This document shows, piece after piece, positions 9,184-16,400 of a stretch of DNA of 39,749 bases. The translations under genes and the position numbers were made by a program. The stretch spans positions 1 to 39,749 of the forward strand of contig NZ_JAUYNP010000226.1 of NCBI RefSeq assembly GCF_030696055.1, written 5' to 3'. The notes under the pieces were generated by a model. It worked only from the letters and a program-made list of their open reading frames with translations, did no database searches and was not told the DNA's origin. Each line of letters opens with the position of its first letter. Position 1 is the stretch's first letter. The DNA comes from Pseudomonas sp. Its GTDB lineage: Bacteria > Pseudomonadota > Gammaproteobacteria > Pseudomonadales > Pseudomonadaceae.

Positions 9184-9462
9184 TCAGTTAATGGCGTCGC
9201 TCAGCGCTTTGGCGGGAACGTATTTGACGACTTTCTTCGCGGCGATTTCGATGGCTTTGCCGGTCTGTGGGTTGCGGCCGGTGCGGGCTGGACGCTCGCT
9301 GACTTTCAGCTTACCGATGCCAGGCAGAGTGATTTCGTCACCGTTTTCCAGGGCGTCACTGACGATCTCGCTAAGTTGTTCGAGCACGGCGCGAATGGTG
9401 TTTTTCGGAGTGTCGGTGGCTTCGGCGATATCGCTGATCAATTGGTCTTTGGTCATGGCCAT
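9184..9462 (-). CDS. hupN: HU-family DNA-binding protein (HupN-like)
   Basis: The 92-residue HU protein is a small basic dimeric nucleoid protein. The start is the ATG at 9462 because AAGGAG lies seven bases upstream; the ORF-track start is 39 codons too far upstream. It has the HU fold and the DNA-binding arm motif GIGKLKVSERPARTGRNPQTGKAIEI. The N-terminus MAMTKDQLISDIAEATDTPK and the LENGDEITLPGIGKLKV core look like the Pseudomonas HupN paralogue rather than HupA or HupB as I remember them. The symbol is therefore by resemblance and less sure than the family. The gene stands alone, divergent from ffs, with ~230 bases of promoter space between them. Confidence 0.9.
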   Translation of the reverse strand: MAMTKDQLISDIAEATDTPKNTIRAVLEQLSEIVSDALENGDEITLPGIGKLKVSERPARTGRNPQTGKAIEIAAKKVVKYVPAKALSDAIN

Positions 9463-9629
9463 GTTGTTGCTCCTTGAATGAAGGCTAAGTGTTTTGCAAA
9501 CCGCGCACAGGGTACTGCGAATTTCTCCGTGCGGCACGACTTGGAGGCGGTCGCGAGCTGTTGCGGATTCGTCAGCCAAGCGAAAATTCCCTTTCGCCAG
9601 GGTTTTGCCGCGCTAAGTGCTTGAAGCAG

Positions 9630-9657
9630 TTGTAAGTTCAATTCAAGCCGGTACAAT
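9630..9657 (+). promoter_or_regulatory. Candidate sigma-70 promoter of ffs
   Basis: TTGTAA (9630-9635) and TACAAT (9652-9657) are separated by 16 bases and match four or five of the six consensus positions each. Transcription would start near 9664, about 26 bases before the predicted 5' end of the mature SRP RNA. That fits the known need for 5' processing of the 4.5S precursor. Confidence 0.5.
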
Positions 9658-9689
9658 GGCGCGGCTCGCTGCAAGGCGGGTAGCGTTAT

Positions 9690-9803
9690 GGTGGCCCTGC
9701 CGGTCCCCCCGCAACGATCAGCCGTGAACCCGGTCAGGCCTGGAAGGGAGCAGCCGCAGCGGTGACATTGTGTGCCGGGGTGTGGCTGGTGGGGTCGCCT
9801 CCA
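9690..9803 (+). ncRNA. ffs: 4.5S signal recognition particle RNA
   Basis: This is the small bacterial SRP RNA that binds Ffh and targets nascent membrane proteins. The sequence aligns base by base with the E. coli 4.5S RNA layout as I remember it. The features are the CCCCCCGCAACG block, the GGAA tetraloop within GGTCAGGCCTGGAAGGGAGC, AGCAGCC in the symmetric loop, GTGTGCCGGGGTGTGGCTGG, and 5' and 3' ends that pair (GGTGGCCC with GGGTCGCC, with wobble). Predicted length is ~114 nt, the usual size. The ends are inferred from that alignment, so they may be off by a few bases. Compared with E. coli, the base pair closing the GGAA tetraloop is U-G rather than C-G. Confidence 0.95.
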
Positions 9804-9810
9804 TCTTTAG

Positions 9811-9830
9811 ACCCGTTCGGGTTGTCTTGA
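9811..9830 (+). terminator. Possible terminator downstream of ffs
   Basis: ACCCG TT CGGGT forms a short hairpin eight bases beyond the predicted ffs 3' end, followed by TGTCTTGA, which is only partly U-rich. It is positioned correctly to end the ffs transcript but weak on sequence alone. Confidence 0.4.
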
Positions 9831-9971
9831 AAAACCATCCAGTGATCTCTGCGCCAAGCTTGCGGCTCTTCGCGGGCCGAAACTTATCGTGCGCAATAAA
9901 AAATTGCCTGGAGCCATTTTTAACGTCGCGTAGCGACGGCCCGTAGGGTGGCCGCCAGGGATGGCAGGCCA

Positions 9972-10003
9972 TAAAAAGCCCCGCCGTTCGGCGAGGCTGT
10001 TTT
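9972..10003 (-). terminator. Rho-independent terminator after the 95-residue gene
   Basis: Read on the minus strand, AGCC-T-CGCCG pairs with CGGCG-G-GGCT (one mismatch) around a short loop and is followed by TTTTTAT. It begins 13 bases after the stop of the minus-strand gene at 10016. An A/T tract lies on both sides, so it could also stop plus-strand transcripts. Confidence 0.8.
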
Positions 10004-10015
10004 CAGGGCTGCGCT

Positions 10016-10303
10016 TCAGGCTGGGTGGTAGCTGAGCACGCTGTCCTGTTCTTTCAGCGCTTTGCGCATATCTGCCGGGATGCTGCCGGAGCGCACGGCC
10101 AGCTCCAGGCGGATATCCTCGAGGCTTTGCGCAAAGGCTTGTGCGTCAGTGCGTTGGGCTGCGCTAAGCACGCGGCTGTAGGCGGTGACATCAGCAGCGT
10201 CGAGCAGGGAGAGCACGATGCCGCCATCTGGGCGCGGTGGGCTGAAGGTTACACGCAAGGGGGCGAACAGTTGCTCGACGAGTTGCTGATTAATGCTATC
10301 CAT
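10016..10303 (-). CDS. Hypothetical protein, possibly DUF3509-like
   Basis: The 95-residue soluble protein begins MDSINQQLVEQLFAPLRVTF. It has a predicted beta-hairpin region (VTFSPPRPDGGIVLSLLDA) and a C-terminal helical stretch (AQSLEDIRLELAVRSG). There is no signal peptide, membrane segment or catalytic motif. Its look is that of the small Pseudomonas-restricted families of unknown function. DUF3509 is my best guess from memory and is not verified. A good terminator follows the stop on the same strand. The next minus-strand gene upstream (10374-10595) is 70 bases away and similarly small, so the two may be co-transcribed. Function unknown. Confidence 0.72.
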   Translation of the reverse strand: MDSINQQLVEQLFAPLRVTFSPPRPDGGIVLSLLDAADVTAYSRVLSAAQRTDAQAFAQSLEDIRLELAVRSGSIPADMRKALKEQDSVLSYHPA

Positions 10304-10373
10304 GACCTTGCTCCATCCTGGGGGTGATTGGTTCAGACCCCGAAATGGCTGAATGGTTCGCCTGTTGGCTCGG

Positions 10374-10595
10374 TCAGGCCGCCAGCGATTGGCGGGCGCG
10401 CTCGATCACTTGCTGCAAGTGAGCGCCGCTGTATTGGCCGGGATACAGGCGCTGGCTGTGCTGGGCAATGCCCGCGTGATTGACGATGGTGAAGCTGAAG
10501 CTGCCTTTGCGGGCGGCCATGATTCGGCAATCTAAGGGCGCAAATGCGCTGGCGAGGGTGCGAATGGCATCCTGAATTTGGTGTTGAGTATGCAT
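10374..10595 (-). CDS. Small hypothetical protein
   Basis: The predicted protein is 73 residues and starts MHTQHQIQDAIRTLASAFAP. It has an N-terminal amphipathic helix, a short beta region (KGSFSFTIVNHAG) and a C-terminal helix (AHLQQVIERARQSLAA). An AGGAA lies about nine bases before the ATG. The composition is protein-like and unlike the shadow ORFs, and the overall plan (helix, two strands, helix) resembles its downstream neighbour, so they could be distant relatives. I do not recognise the family. It is upstream of the 95-residue gene in the same orientation and may form a two-gene operon with it. Confidence 0.62.
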   Translation of the reverse strand: MHTQHQIQDAIRTLASAFAPLDCRIMAARKGSFSFTIVNHAGIAQHSQRLYPGQYSGAHLQQVIERARQSLAA

Positions 10596-11056
10596 TTTTT
10601 GGGTGTTCCTAAAACAACGTGCGCATCATTGCGCTGAATAAAGCTCCAGGCTGTCGACCAAGTGGTCGGTGCATGTATCAGATCGGAGCGGGACTGCGCG
10701 CAAAAGTTCCCAGTATGGGTTTTCTGCGGGTCGGTACTTCGGAGGCGGGCTGAGTCAGCGCTTGCGCGAGACGGCCAGATCAGTCAGCAGGTTGGGGTCG
10801 TGGCAGAGAGCTGTACGGCATCGCTTGATGGGGCGGATGCGCTCTTTACCTGGATACCAGCGAGGGGGCCAGAAGGCCTAATTGACTTACAGCGTGGTAC
10901 TAACGCGGCGGATAGTAAGTGGTTGGCTATTATTTAGCCAGTTAAATTTTCACCCGGCAGTCTGCCTGGCTATTACTGGGTGGTCGGTCGGATGCAATTT
11001 GCCCCATGCTCCGTTAGGATTAGCCCACTTTAGCTTTCCTCTCGTGACGGGTTTCG
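10596..11056. other. Intergenic region upstream of dnaX
   Basis: About 460 bases lie between divergent genes. Short plus-strand ORFs here (10662-10937, 10669-10881, 10882-11157) look like chance and overlap each other. Two inverted repeats are visible: CGACCA AG TGGTCG at 10655-10668 and TGGCTA TTATT TAGCCA at 10924-10940, the latter in an AT-rich stretch ~120 bases before dnaX. A related CTGGCTATTACTGGG string follows near 10965. This space presumably carries the dnaX promoter, but I could not place -35/-10 boxes convincingly. Confidence 0.5.
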
Positions 11057-13150
11057 ATGAGTTATCAGGTTCTTGCACGCAAGTGGCGTCCGCGCTCGTT
11101 CAGCGAAATGGTTGGCCAGACCCATGTGCTCCGGGCGCTGATCAACGCGCTCGATAGCCAGCGGCTGCACCACGCCTACCTGTTTACCGGTACCCGCGGG
11201 GTGGGTAAGACCACCATCGCGCGGATCATCGCCAAGTGCCTGAATTGTGAAGCCGGGATCAGCTCGACGCCTTGTGGCGTTTGTTCTGTGTGCAAGGAGA
11301 TCGATGAGGGGCGCTTTGTCGACCTGATCGAGGTCGACGCCGCCAGCCGCACCAAGGTGGAAGACACCCGCGAATTGCTGGATAACGTGCAGTACTCGCC
11401 GAGCCGCGGACGCTTTAAGGTCTACCTGATCGACGAAGTGCACATGCTCTCCACCAGCTCGTTTAACGCCTTGTTGAAGACCCTGGAAGAGCCGCCACCC
11501 CACGTTAAATTCCTCCTGGCCACTACAGATCCGCAGAAGTTGCCGGTTACTGTGCTCTCGCGCTGCCTGCAGTTTTCCTTGAAGAATATGCCGCCGGAGC
11601 GGGTGGTCGATCACCTCGGCCATGTGCTGGCTGCGGAAAATATCCCCTTTGAAGCTGATGCGCTGTGGCTGCTCGGCCGCGCCGCCGATGGCTCCATGCG
11701 TGATGCCTTGAGCCTGACCGACCAGGCGATTGCCTTCGGTGAGGGTAAGGTATTGGCCGCCGACGTGCGCGCCATGCTCGGCACCCTCGATCATGGTCAG
11801 GTCTATGGCGTGCTGCATGCCTTGCTGGCGGGCGATGCGCGCGGCTTGATCGAGGCCGTGCGCCATCTGGCCGAGCAGGGGCCGGACTGGAATGGCGTGC
11901 TGTCGGAGATGCTCAACGTATTGCACCGCGTGGCTATTGCCCAGGCCTTGCCCGAGGCGGTGGACAACGGCCAGGGCGATCGTGAGCGAGTGCTCGAACT
12001 GGCCCAGGTGCTGCCTGGCGAAGACGTGCAGTTCTATTACCAGATGGGCCTGATCGGCCGGCGCGATTTGCCCCTGGCGCCGGACCCGCGCAGCGGCTTC
12101 GAGATGGTGCTGCTACGCATGCTGGCGTTCCGCCCGGCGGATAGCGACGCTGTACCCAGGGTGGCGCTAAAGCCGCTGGGGATTAGTCAGGCCACTGCTG
12201 ATCCCGCTTCCAACCCAGTGGCCGGCGCGGCTATGGCTGCGCCGGTCGTTGCGACTGTGGCTGCGCTCGCGTCAGCACCAGCCGTTGCCATGCAGCCTGT
12301 GCCGGTAGCGACGCCTATTGCAACTGCGCTGCCTCAGGCCCCTGTTGTTAGCGAAGCTCACGCTCCTGTTGAGCCAGAGCCCGCCATACCGCTTGCTGCG
12401 CCACCGATTGCAGCCGCACCGGCTCAGACGCAGGCTGCTGCCGAAATTGTGGACCTGCCCTGGGAAGAGCCGGCCGGCCCTGTGGTCGTCGAGGTGGCAG
12501 AGGTGCCAGTCGCGCCACCTGTATCTGCCGAGTCACCGGTACTTCAAGCGCCGCTTGAAACCGCAGTACCGCAGCCTGTCGAGAGTGCGCCGCCAGTCGA
12601 TGCGGAGGATGATGAGCCGCCTCTGGGTGACTACGACTATGTGGAGATGGACGCCGAGTCGTTCGACTATGATTTTGACGCGGCAGAGGCCGAGCAATCT
12701 GCCGAACCGGACGTTCTGCCGGCTGCACAGCCCGCTACTGGCCTGGCTGCCGACTGGTTGGAGCTGTTCCCCAAGCTGGGGCTGTCGGGCATGACCGGTA
12801 GCATTGGTGCCAACTGCACCTTGATGGCGGTGGAAGGTGACAACTGGCTGCTGCACCTGGACCCAGGTCACAGCGCCTTGTTCAACACCACCCAGCAACG
12901 CCGCCTGAATGACGCCCTCAATCAGTACCATGGGCGTGAGCTCAGCTTGCAGATTGAGTTGTGCAAGCCCGAACAGGAAACCCCGGCCCAGGCGGCTGCG
13001 AGCAAACGCGCCAACCGCCAGCGCGAAGCTGAAGCCGCGATCCATAACGATCCGCTGGTACAGCAAATGATTCAGCAGTTCGCCGCGGTGATCCGCGCGG
13101 ACAGCATCGAACCCCTGGATATTTCAATCGATACTCCAGTTAACCCCTGA
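11057..13150 (+). CDS. dnaX: DNA polymerase III subunit tau (gamma/tau)
   Basis: This is the clamp-loader ATPase that organises the replicative polymerase. The 697-residue product begins [21 protein letters not shown], the canonical DnaX N-terminus. Walker A is GTRGVGKTT at 45-53, the zinc-binding cysteines are C64, C73, C76 and C79, and Walker B/DEVH is in [10 protein letters not shown]. Sensor 1 follows ([18 protein letters not shown]), as does the clamp-loader lid domain. Residues ~370-530 are a long Ala/Pro/Val-rich linker, then an acidic patch ([15 protein letters not shown]), then the conserved C-terminal tau domain that binds DnaB and the polymerase alpha subunit. I saw no A-AAA-AAG slippery heptamer, so E. 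coli-style frameshifting to gamma is not evident. ybaB and recR follow, the usual arrangement. Confidence 0.98.
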   Translation: MSYQVLARKWRPRSFSEMVGQTHVLRALINALDSQRLHHAYLFTGTRGVGKTTIARIIAKCLNCEAGISSTPCGVCSVCKEIDEGRFVDLIEVDAASRTKVEDTRELLDNVQYSPSRGRFKVYLIDEVHMLSTSSFNALLKTLEEPPPHVKFLLATTDPQKLPVTVLSRCLQFSLKNMPPERVVDHLGHVLAAENIPFEADALWLLGRAADGSMRDALSLTDQAIAFGEGKVLAADVRAMLGTLDHGQVYGVLHALLAGDARGLIEAVRHLAEQGPDWNGVLSEMLNVLHRVAIAQALPEAVDNGQGDRERVLELAQVLPGEDVQFYYQMGLIGRRDLPLAPDPRSGFEMVLLRMLAFRPADSDAVPRVALKPLGISQATADPASNPVAGAAMAAPVVATVAALASAPAVAMQPVPVATPIATALPQAPVVSEAHAPVEPEPAIPLAAPPIAAAPAQTQAAAEIVDLPWEEPAGPVVVEVAEVPVAPPVSAESPVLQAPLETAVPQPVESAPPVDAEDDEPPLGDYDYVEMDAESFDYDFDAAEAEQSAEPDVLPAAQPATGLAADWLELFPKLGLSGMTGSIGANCTLMAVEGDNWLLHLDPGHSALFNTTQQRRLNDALNQYHGRELSLQIELCKPEQETPAQAAASKRANRQREAEAAIHNDPLVQQMIQQFAAVIRADSIEPLDISIDTPVNP

Positions 13151-13167
13151 TTACCGAGGACAACACC

Positions 13168-13494
13168 ATGATGAAAGGTGGCATGGCCGGCCTGATGAAG
13201 CAGGCCCAGCAGATGCAAGAAAAAATGCAGAAGATGCAGGAAGAGCTGGCGAACGCCGAAGTGACAGGTCAATCCGGTGCCGGCCTGGTCAGCGTGGTGA
13301 TGACCGGTCGCCATGACGTCAAGCGCGTCAGTCTGGATGACAGCCTGATGCAGGAAGACAAGGAAATCCTCGAAGACCTGATAGCCGCGGCGATCAATGA
13401 TGCGGTGCGCAAGGTCGAGCAGAACAGCCAGGACAAGATGTCCGGTATGACGGCGGGGATGCAGCTCCCTCCTGGCTTCAAAATGCCCTTCTGA
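13168..13494 (+). CDS. ybaB: YbaB/EbfC nucleoid-associated protein
   Basis: The 108-residue YbaB/EbfC family protein is a small dimeric tweezer-shaped DNA-binding protein. It starts [27 protein letters not shown], the characteristic Met/Gln-rich helix, then carries the conserved beta region ([22 protein letters not shown]) and ends with a Gly/Met/Pro-rich tail ([16 protein letters not shown]). It lies 17 bases after dnaX with a GAGG ribosome site, in the near-universal dnaX-ybaB-recR cluster. It is likely co-transcribed with both, although 186 bases separate it from recR. Confidence 0.97.
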   Translation: MMKGGMAGLMKQAQQMQEKMQKMQEELANAEVTGQSGAGLVSVVMTGRHDVKRVSLDDSLMQEDKEILEDLIAAAINDAVRKVEQNSQDKMSGMTAGMQLPPGFKMPF

Positions 13495-13540
13495 TACGGG
13501 GCGTCCAGCCAGCGCACATGACTGCGTTGCCAGCAGGCAC

Positions 13541-13590
13541 GGGCATGCTCATTTACAGCCAGTAAACTCCGCTGCCCATGCCTGCCTGCG
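13541..13590. repeat. Palindromic repeat sharing a TTTAC/GTAAA hairpin
   Basis: In the 186-base gap between ybaB and recR the string ATGCTCATTTACA-gcca-GTAAACTCCGCT forms a short hairpin. It is flanked by roughly complementary CAGGCACGGGCATG and CATGCCTGCCTG. The core of about 28 bases (13545-13573) is nearly identical to one at 27515-27543 after the antiporter gene, with four differences counted by eye. It is therefore a dispersed repeat rather than gene-specific regulation. Confidence 0.7.
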
Positions 13591-13680
13591 CCTTGCCCTG
13601 CACGCTGTCTGATCACCCCTGGGTCGTTGGGGTGTGCCAATCAGTCAAAAGCTAAGTCTTAGTTGCCATCGAGTATCCCC

Positions 13681-14280
13681 ATGAGCTTCAGCCCGCTGAT
13701 CCGTCAACTGATCGACTCCTTGCGCATCCTTCCGGGTGTGGGGCAGAAGACTGCCCAGCGCATGGCCTTGCAGATGCTCGAGCGCGATCGATCGGGTGCC
13801 ATGCGTCTGGCGCAGGCGCTGACTCAGGCGATGGAGGGGGTGGGGCACTGCAAGCAGTGCCGCAGCCTGAGTGAGGATGAGGTATGCCAGTTGTGCCTCG
13901 ATCCGCGCCGCGATGACAGCCTGCTCTGCGTGGTGGAAGGGCCGATGGATGTGTATGCGGTGGAGCATACCGGGTATCGCGGGCGCTACTTCGTGCTCAA
14001 GGGGCATCTGTCCCCGCTCGATGGGTTGGGGCCGGAAGCCATTGGCGTTCCCGAGTTGTTGGCGCGTATCGCCGCCGGCAGTTTCAGCGAAGTGATACTG
14101 GCCACCAACCCGACTGTGGAAGGCGAGGCGACCGCGCATTACATCGCTCAGCTACTGGCCAATAAGGGCCTAATTGCCTCGCGTATCGCCCACGGCATGC
14201 CGCTGGGAGGCGAGCTGGAATTGGTCGATGGCGGCACCCTGGCCCACTCGATTGCCGGGCGTCGGCCGATTCAGTTGTAA
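13681..14280 (+). CDS. recR: Recombination mediator RecR
   Basis: RecR acts with RecF/RecO to load RecA at gaps. The product is 199 residues from the ATG at 13681; the ORF-track start is six codons upstream, and [21 protein letters not shown] matches the family N-terminus. It has the helix-hairpin-helix region ([17 protein letters not shown]), the four-cysteine zinc finger (C57, C60, C69, C72), the Toprim domain with [27 protein letters not shown] and [15 protein letters not shown], and the C-terminal Walker-B-like tail. Length is normal for the family. It ends the dnaX-ybaB-recR group. Confidence 0.98.
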   Translation: MSFSPLIRQLIDSLRILPGVGQKTAQRMALQMLERDRSGAMRLAQALTQAMEGVGHCKQCRSLSEDEVCQLCLDPRRDDSLLCVVEGPMDVYAVEHTGYRGRYFVLKGHLSPLDGLGPEAIGVPELLARIAAGSFSEVILATNPTVEGEATAHYIAQLLANKGLIASRIAHGMPLGGELELVDGGTLAHSIAGRRPIQL

Positions 14281-14565
14281 GTGCGCGACTACCGCTAGCC
14301 CTGTGCCGAGCTCAATTTTCGCGAACGACACGTCGCGGCTTTTCCCCTGTCTGCGCCTGAATAGATGCAGCGTCGGGTTTCCGCTATCGCTTATTTGGGA
14401 CGGCCAAGATCGCGGCTGAGCGACATCTTGTCGAGACCTATTGGTGCGGGGGATTAGCGGAGATCAAGCGGCAAGCCGGTGAGCTGTGCGAGAGGGCGTA
14501 GCGTCTTTTTGCGGCGAAACTTATTGGGGTTGCTGAGCGCTTTAGCTGTTTAGTCGCCACAAAGA
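14281..14565. other. Intergenic region between convergent recR and csp
   Basis: About 285 bases precede the csp terminator, without a credible coding region. The 81-residue plus-strand ORF at 14174-14419 overlaps recR in another frame and has a shadow composition. I see no convincing terminator for recR and no repeat here. Confidence 0.5.
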
Positions 14566-14591
14566 ATAAGCCCCGCATCTGCGGGGCTTAT
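14566..14591 (-). terminator. Terminator of the cold-shock gene
   Basis: The perfect stem ATAAGCCCCGC / GCGGGGCTTAT encloses a four-base loop. On the minus strand it is followed by TCTTTG and begins 18 bases after the csp stop. The strong GC stem with A/T at both flanks may also act in the opposite direction for recR. Confidence 0.85.
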
Positions 14592-14609
14592 CTTGAACAG
14601 GTCAGAGGC

Positions 14610-14822
14610 TTAGGCCACCTGAACCTCTTCAGCTTGCATACCTTTCTGACCACGAGCGGCCACGTAGGTAACGGTTTGGCCTTCTTTCAGGCTTTTGAAA
14701 CCGTCGCTCTGGATTGCTTTGAAGTGCACGAACAGATCATCGCCGCCGTTAGCCGGGGTAATGAAGCCGAAGCCCTTCTCATCGTTGAACCATTTGACGG
14801 TGCCAGTTTCGCGATTAGCCAT
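14610..14822 (-). CDS. Cold-shock protein (CspA family)
   Basis: The 70-residue single cold-shock domain protein binds single-stranded RNA/DNA as a chaperone. RNP1 is KGFGFI and RNP2 is LFVHF. The start [21 protein letters not shown] and the end [10 protein letters not shown] are typical of the Pseudomonas CspA/CapB paralogues, and length is standard. The ATG is preceded by AAGAGAAA. A long structured 5' leader is usual in this family. A TAGAAT box on the minus strand at 14912-14917 would give a leader of ~80 bases, but its -35 is poor. A strong terminator follows. Which of the several Pseudomonas csp paralogues it is cannot be told from the sequence alone. Confidence 0.96.
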   Translation of the reverse strand: MANRETGTVKWFNDEKGFGFITPANGGDDLFVHFKAIQSDGFKSLKEGQTVTYVAARGQKGMQAEEVQVA

Positions 14823-15125
14823 GATGTTTCTCTTAAATCGATACGAATTGCGGTGCCTGAAAGCTCATAGCACCTATGCGGTTTTGCTGATAACTGCTGT
14901 TCAGCTTGAGCATTCTAGGCCGTTTTTACGCCGCGTGCTGGTATTGCCGTTAATTCATTGTGTTTTTGTCGCAGGTAAGACGTTATTTCTTGCTCTGGCC
15001 AGACCGCACAGGGGCGTTGCGCTGCGCTGGGAAGCTTTTATCGCCGCCCCGCTAGCTGAGCGAGGCGGCTTGGGCTCTGGCTATTGCGCCAATAGTCACT
15101 GGCTGGCCAGTGGCGAAATCTGGAG
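14823..15125. other. csp leader/promoter region
   Basis: Just over 300 bases lie between the csp start and the ohr 3' end, with no credible gene. The plus-strand ORF 14695-15129 crosses csp antisense and is a shadow. A possible minus-strand -10 (TAGAAT, 14912-14917) is the only promoter-like element I can point to. No ohr terminator is obvious. Confidence 0.4.
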
Positions 15126-15554
15126 CTAATCGAGCAGGGTCAGGGTTACGTCGATATTGCCGCGGGTGGCGTTGGAGTAAGGGCACACCTGGTGCGCACG
15201 TTCGATCAAGGTCTGTGCTTGGGTGCGATCCATGCCTGGCAGGCTAATGCGCAGTTCGACTTCGATACCGAAGCCGTTGGGGATGGCGCCGATACCGACC
15301 ACGCCTTCGATGGAGAGGTCGGCGGGGAGCGCCAGCTTGTCGCGGCCGGCGACGAACTTCATGGCACCGATAAAGCAGGCCGAATAGCCGGCGGCGAACA
15401 ACTGCTCGGGGTTGCTGCCCTGGCCACCGGCCCCGCCGAGCTCTTTCGGGGTGCTCAGGGCGACATCGAGTACGCCGTCTGAAGAGATGGCGCGGCCGTC
15501 ACGACCACCGGTGGCTTCTGCGTAGGCGCGGTATGCAACGTGTTCAATCGACAT
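15126..15554 (-). CDS. ohr: Organic hydroperoxide resistance protein Ohr
   Basis: Ohr is a thiol peroxidase that reduces organic and fatty-acid hydroperoxides. The 142-residue product has both catalytic cysteines in their family contexts: C60 in [14 protein letters not shown] and C124 in [14 protein letters not shown]. It also has the expected N-terminal [20 protein letters not shown] and the Ohr/OsmC fold length. GAGGAA lies about seven bases before the ATG. It is downstream of, and in the same orientation as, a MarR-type OhrR gene, with a 200-base space holding repeated TTGCGC motifs, so peroxide-inducible control by OhrR is expected. Confidence 0.97.
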   Translation of the reverse strand: MSIEHVAYRAYAEATGGRDGRAISSDGVLDVALSTPKELGGAGGQGSNPEQLFAAGYSACFIGAMKFVAGRDKLALPADLSIEGVVGIGAIPNGFGIEVELRISLPGMDRTQAQTLIERAHQVCPYSNATRGNIDVTLTLLD

Positions 15555-15644
15555 TTTAAATTCCTCTAAAGGCTGTAAGTGGCGACCTGTTCGGCAGGCT
15601 CTGCCGAACAGCAGTGTTCCGAATATTTAGCGCTGCAGTAAAAT

Positions 15645-15702
15645 ATTGCGCGCTAACTAATTCGATGGGGCGAACTCTATTGCGCACGTGTTATGCGCGC
15701 AA
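15645..15702 (-). promoter_or_regulatory. Candidate OhrR operator region
   Basis: Within the ohr upstream region, ATTGCGCGC (15645-15653), TTGCGCAC (15680-15687) and GCGCGCAA (15695-15702) occur in alternating orientation. The last two form an inverted repeat TTGCGC/GCGCAA around a spacer. Their position upstream of ohr and downstream of ohrR suggests OhrR binding sites, but I have not matched them to a published Pseudomonas OhrR consensus. Confidence 0.5.
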
Positions 15703-15755
15703 GTAAAATAATCGAATCTTTAGCGATAAAGGCCAAGGTTTTTTGTCATAAGCGC

Positions 15756-16205
15756 TTAGATGGTCTGTTGCAGGCTGCTACGCAGTTCGAGCAGCTGCTC
15801 TTTGAGGGCCAGCAACTGTTCAAGCGGCTGGCCGCTGGCCGCAACTATGCAGTTGGGAATGTTTTTCGCTTGTTCGCGCAGGGCGCGGCCCTTGTCGCTG
15901 AGATACAGCTCGACGACCCGCTCATCCAGGCTGCTGCGGATGCGCTTGAGTAGGCCCTCGGCCTCCAGGCGTTTCAGCAGAGGCGTCACAGAACCCGGAT
16001 CGGTCAGCAGGCGTGCGCTGATCTCGCCCACTGTGATGCCATCGGTCTCCCACAACACCATCATCGCCAGGTACTGCGGATAGGTCAGGCCGAGGGCTTG
16101 CAGCAAGGGTTTATAGACCTTGGTCATCAGCAGCGAGGTGGAGTGCAGGGCGAAGCACAGCTGGTTGTCCAGTTGCAGTGCAGGGCAGGTGTCGGGCTTG
16201 GCCAT
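15756..16205 (-). CDS. ohrR: MarR-family organic peroxide sensor OhrR
   Basis: OhrR represses ohr until its reactive cysteine is oxidised by an organic hydroperoxide. The ATG at 16205 is preferred over the TTG of the ORF track. The 149-residue product starts MAKPDTCPALQLDNQLCFALHSTS, which is the OhrR signature around the sensing cysteine (C17 here, in QLCFAL). The winged helix follows (LTYPQYLAMMVLWE, GEISARLLTDPGSVTPLLKRLEAEGLLKR, then the wing SSLDERVVELYLS). It lies upstream of ohr on the same strand. C7 and C127 are extra cysteines that could serve as resolving residues in 2-Cys type OhrR; that is inference. Confidence 0.95.
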   Translation of the reverse strand: MAKPDTCPALQLDNQLCFALHSTSLLMTKVYKPLLQALGLTYPQYLAMMVLWETDGITVGEISARLLTDPGSVTPLLKRLEAEGLLKRIRSSLDERVVELYLSDKGRALREQAKNIPNCIVAASGQPLEQLLALKEQLLELRSSLQQTI

Positions 16206-16400
16206 GGCGGACTCGGGCAGCAAGAAAAAGAGCGGTTAATTTAGCGCGCCAACTACCTCCATGCCAATTGAATGCAGGCCTGCTTCTGCACTCCGCTAAG
16301 GAGGGGCAGCGTCCTATCGTCCTGGTATATGGCGTAATTCTCGCCTTGTAAGCCAAGCAAGCGCTTGGTAATTTCCTTGAAACCTCAGCGGGAATACCTT

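Noticed and set aside
8936-9481. 181-residue plus-strand ORF over the REPIN and HU gene
   Set aside because: It translates a palindromic repeat and the antisense of an intact HU gene.
9718-9972. 84-residue minus-strand ORF
   Set aside because: It runs antisense through the SRP RNA and has a low-complexity, Arg/Pro-rich composition; no ribosome site was seen. It is of the kind often mis-annotated beside ffs.
10662-11157. Short plus-strand ORFs upstream of dnaX
   Set aside because: Mutually overlapping frames, no ribosome sites, no protein-like pattern; one runs into dnaX in another frame.
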